Program-made: the position numbers and the translations under genes
Assembly (NCBI RefSeq): GCF_021390335.1
Contig: NZ_JAJUXK010000004.1
Span: 558,001-622,000, forward strand
DNA length: 64,000 nt
Direction: 5' to 3'
DNA from: Dyadobacter sp. CY343
GTDB lineage: Bacteria > Bacteroidota > Bacteroidia > Cytophagales > Spirosomataceae
The notes under the pieces: generated by a model
What the model saw: only the letters and a program-made list of their open reading frames with translations
Databases searched by the model: none
Told to the model about the DNA's origin: nothing
Shown here: positions 62,661 through 64,000 of the stretch, in pieces
How positions within the stretch are numbered: position 1 is the first letter of the stretch
How the letters are laid out: the number at the start of each line of letters is the position of its first letter

Positions 62661-62686
62661 CTGGCAACGTTCCCGATAACGATTGC
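62661..62686. promoter_or_regulatory. Candidate LacI-type operator
   Basis: GGCAACGTTCCC (62663-62674) is a near-palindrome centred on the CG of AACGTT, with 10 of 12 positions symmetric, followed by GATAACGATTGC. A central CG and symmetric halves are typical of LacI-family sites. It lies in the 322-bp gap between the regulator and uxaB genes; the rest of that gap shows no further recognisable feature. Confidence 0.4.
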
Positions 62687-62863
62687 ACAAAAAAAGACAA
62701 TTCAGTATTTGATATTTCTAATTATTCGGTCTAAACTCGTTCAGGTGCAGTCATAGTAGAACAGACGTTAAATTTAGCCCTTACCCCGAAAAAGACAAAT
62801 CAATTTTCTCAACCAGGCGGACCAAAGACACTGCATCCGTTCCGGCGCAACAATGCAAATACC

Positions 62864-64000
62864 ATGAACTATCTTTTTCGCGAGAAGTTGCGGCAGCTCA
62901 AAAATCACCCTGGCGTGACGGTTCCGCAGGATTCGGTTTTTCAACTGCCCGAAAAAGTACTTCAATTTGGCACCGGCGCTTTTCTGCGCGGGCTTGCTGA
63001 TTTTTTTATAGATAAAGCCAACAGGGAAGGCGTTTTTAATGGCCGGATCGTCGTGGTCAAATCCACCGACAAAGGCGATTTAAAAGCATTTGACCGACAA
63101 AATAATCTTTACACACTTTGCACTCGTGGGATTGTGAACGGGAATGTGGAAGAGGAAAATATCATTTCGTCCGCGATCAGCCGCGTTATTTATGCCAAAT
63201 CACAATGGTCGCTTGTGCTCGATCTGGCGCGCAATCCTGCAATTGGTATCGTGATCTCAAATACTACTGAAACGGGCATTCAACTCGTTCAGGACGATAT
63301 TTACCAGTGGCCGCCGGTATCTTTTCCGGGCAAGCTGCTGGCGTTTTTATATGCGCGTTATGTCGCATTTTCGGGAAGTACGGAGGCCGGCGTGGTGATT
63401 ATCCCGACCGAGCTGATCACGGACAATGGAAAAAAACTGGAATCGATCGTACTCGAACTGGCCCACCGGAACGGACTGGAACCGGCATTTATCGACTGGA
63501 TCGAACAACACAATGATTTTTGCAATTCACTGGTAGACAGAATAGTACCAGGAAAGCCGGAGGAAAGTTTGCATAAAAAGCTGGAAGAAGAGCTGGGTTA
63601 CAAAGACGAGCTGCTTATCACCGCCGAGCATTACCACCTTTGGGCGATTGAAGGGGATGAAAATATTCGCAAGAAAATTCCTTTTTACGGGATTGATGAA
63701 GGTTTGTTGATCGAGCCGGATATTGAACTGTACAGGGAGCTAAAACTGCGTTTACTCAATGGCGCGCATACATTAGGAAGCGGGCTGGCGCATTTGTGCG
63801 GGTTTAGTACGGTCGTTGAAGCGATGTCAGATGCGGATTTCTCTACATTCATTGCAAACCTGATGCGCACCGAAATTGCGCCTGCAATCCCCTATCCTGT
63901 GCCCCAAGAAATGGCGGCGAATTTCAGCCGGCAAGTATTGGAGCGTTTTAAAAATCCCTACATCCAGCATAAATGGCTGAATATCACACAGAATTATTCA
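62864..64000 (+). CDS. uxaB: Tagaturonate reductase (altronate oxidoreductase), 3'-partial
   Basis: Interconverts tagaturonate and altronate in galacturonate catabolism. 379 codons are visible and the gene continues past the right edge. Polyol-dehydrogenase family of the UxaB type: N-terminal NAD-binding region LQFGTGAFLRGLADFFIDKAN (about 34-54, seen as QFGTGAFLRGLADF), VVVKSTDKGD, ISNTTETGI, IIPTELITDNGKKLESIVLEL (substrate region, about 180-200), and RLLNGAHTLGSGL (about 299-311). It is divergent from the LacI gene. Confidence 0.88.
   Translation, partial: MNYLFREKLRQLKNHPGVTVPQDSVFQLPEKVLQFGTGAFLRGLADFFIDKANREGVFNGRIVVVKSTDKGDLKAFDRQNNLYTLCTRGIVNGNVEEENIISSAISRVIYAKSQWSLVLDLARNPAIGIVISNTTETGIQLVQDDIYQWPPVSFPGKLLAFLYARYVAFSGSTEAGVVIIPTELITDNGKKLESIVLELAHRNGLEPAFIDWIEQHNDFCNSLVDRIVPGKPEESLHKKLEEELGYKDELLITAEHYHLWAIEGDENIRKKIPFYGIDEGLLIEPDIELYRELKLRLLNGAHTLGSGLAHLCGFSTVVEAMSDADFSTFIANLMRTEIAPAIPYPVPQEMAANFSRQVLERFKNPYIQHKWLNITQNYS

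Overview
The window comes from a Bacteroidetes chromosome, most likely Cytophagales and Dyadobacter-like. Signs of this are TAnnTTTG-type -7 promoter elements, few Shine-Dalgarno sequences, FecI/FecR and DUF2807/STN families, and IntDOT-like recombinase features. The genus is an impression from gene content, not a computed result.

Bases 1 to about 17.7 kb are the right-hand part of an integrated tailed phage. The left end lies outside the window. Plus-strand structural genes run: tape-measure protein (open at the left edge), a 159-aa protein followed by four 20-bp direct repeats, a 183-aa protein, a beta-helix fibre/tailspike with a signal peptide, an S49 head-maturation protease, a coiled-coil scaffold candidate, the major capsid protein, a structural protein, three small proteins (two possibly joined by a -1 frameshift on an A9 run), a small-terminase candidate and the large terminase. 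An AT-richer, minus-strand cargo block follows (12.6-15.4 kb). It holds two unrecognised small genes and a tightly overlapped STAS/HATPase + STAS-like + one-TM operon, the best candidate here for an uncharacterised system. A Dam-type methylase and a degenerate tyrosine integrase close the element next to tRNA-Glu(UUC).

From 18 kb onward the genes are chromosomal. 18-27.7 kb: M14 peptidase, aroQ, xerD, sixA, sppA, a YihY-family protein, a nucleoside transporter and an NTF2-like protein. 27.8-40 kb is a methionine region: B12-dependent metH, a divergent Lrp/AsnC regulator and B12-independent metE behind a cobalamin riboswitch, with an ECF sigma/anti-sigma pair, a Ppx/GppA phosphatase, an acyltransferase and a thioesterase between them. 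40-48 kb: a RelE-type toxin-antitoxin pair, nagB, fumC, a HEAT-like protein, a D-2-hydroxyacid dehydrogenase, galK, galM, a DUF4160/DUF2442 pair and a TrpF-like barrel lacking the catalytic Cys.

48-55.4 kb is envelope-oriented: PspC/LiaF-like membrane proteins, a VanX-type dipeptidase, a DUF2807 lipoprotein, and a FecI-type sigma, FecR and STN-domain operon. 55.4-64 kb: nadE, a LolC/E-like permease, a RES/Xre toxin-antitoxin pair whose known relatives degrade NAD+, a methionine-type aminotransferase, a NUDIX hydrolase, and a LacI regulator divergent from a tagaturonate reductase gene cut by the right edge.

Methionine synthesis appears B12-controlled: the riboswitch should silence metE when cobalamin is present, leaving MetH to work. 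No CRISPR array, rRNA or insertion sequence was seen.
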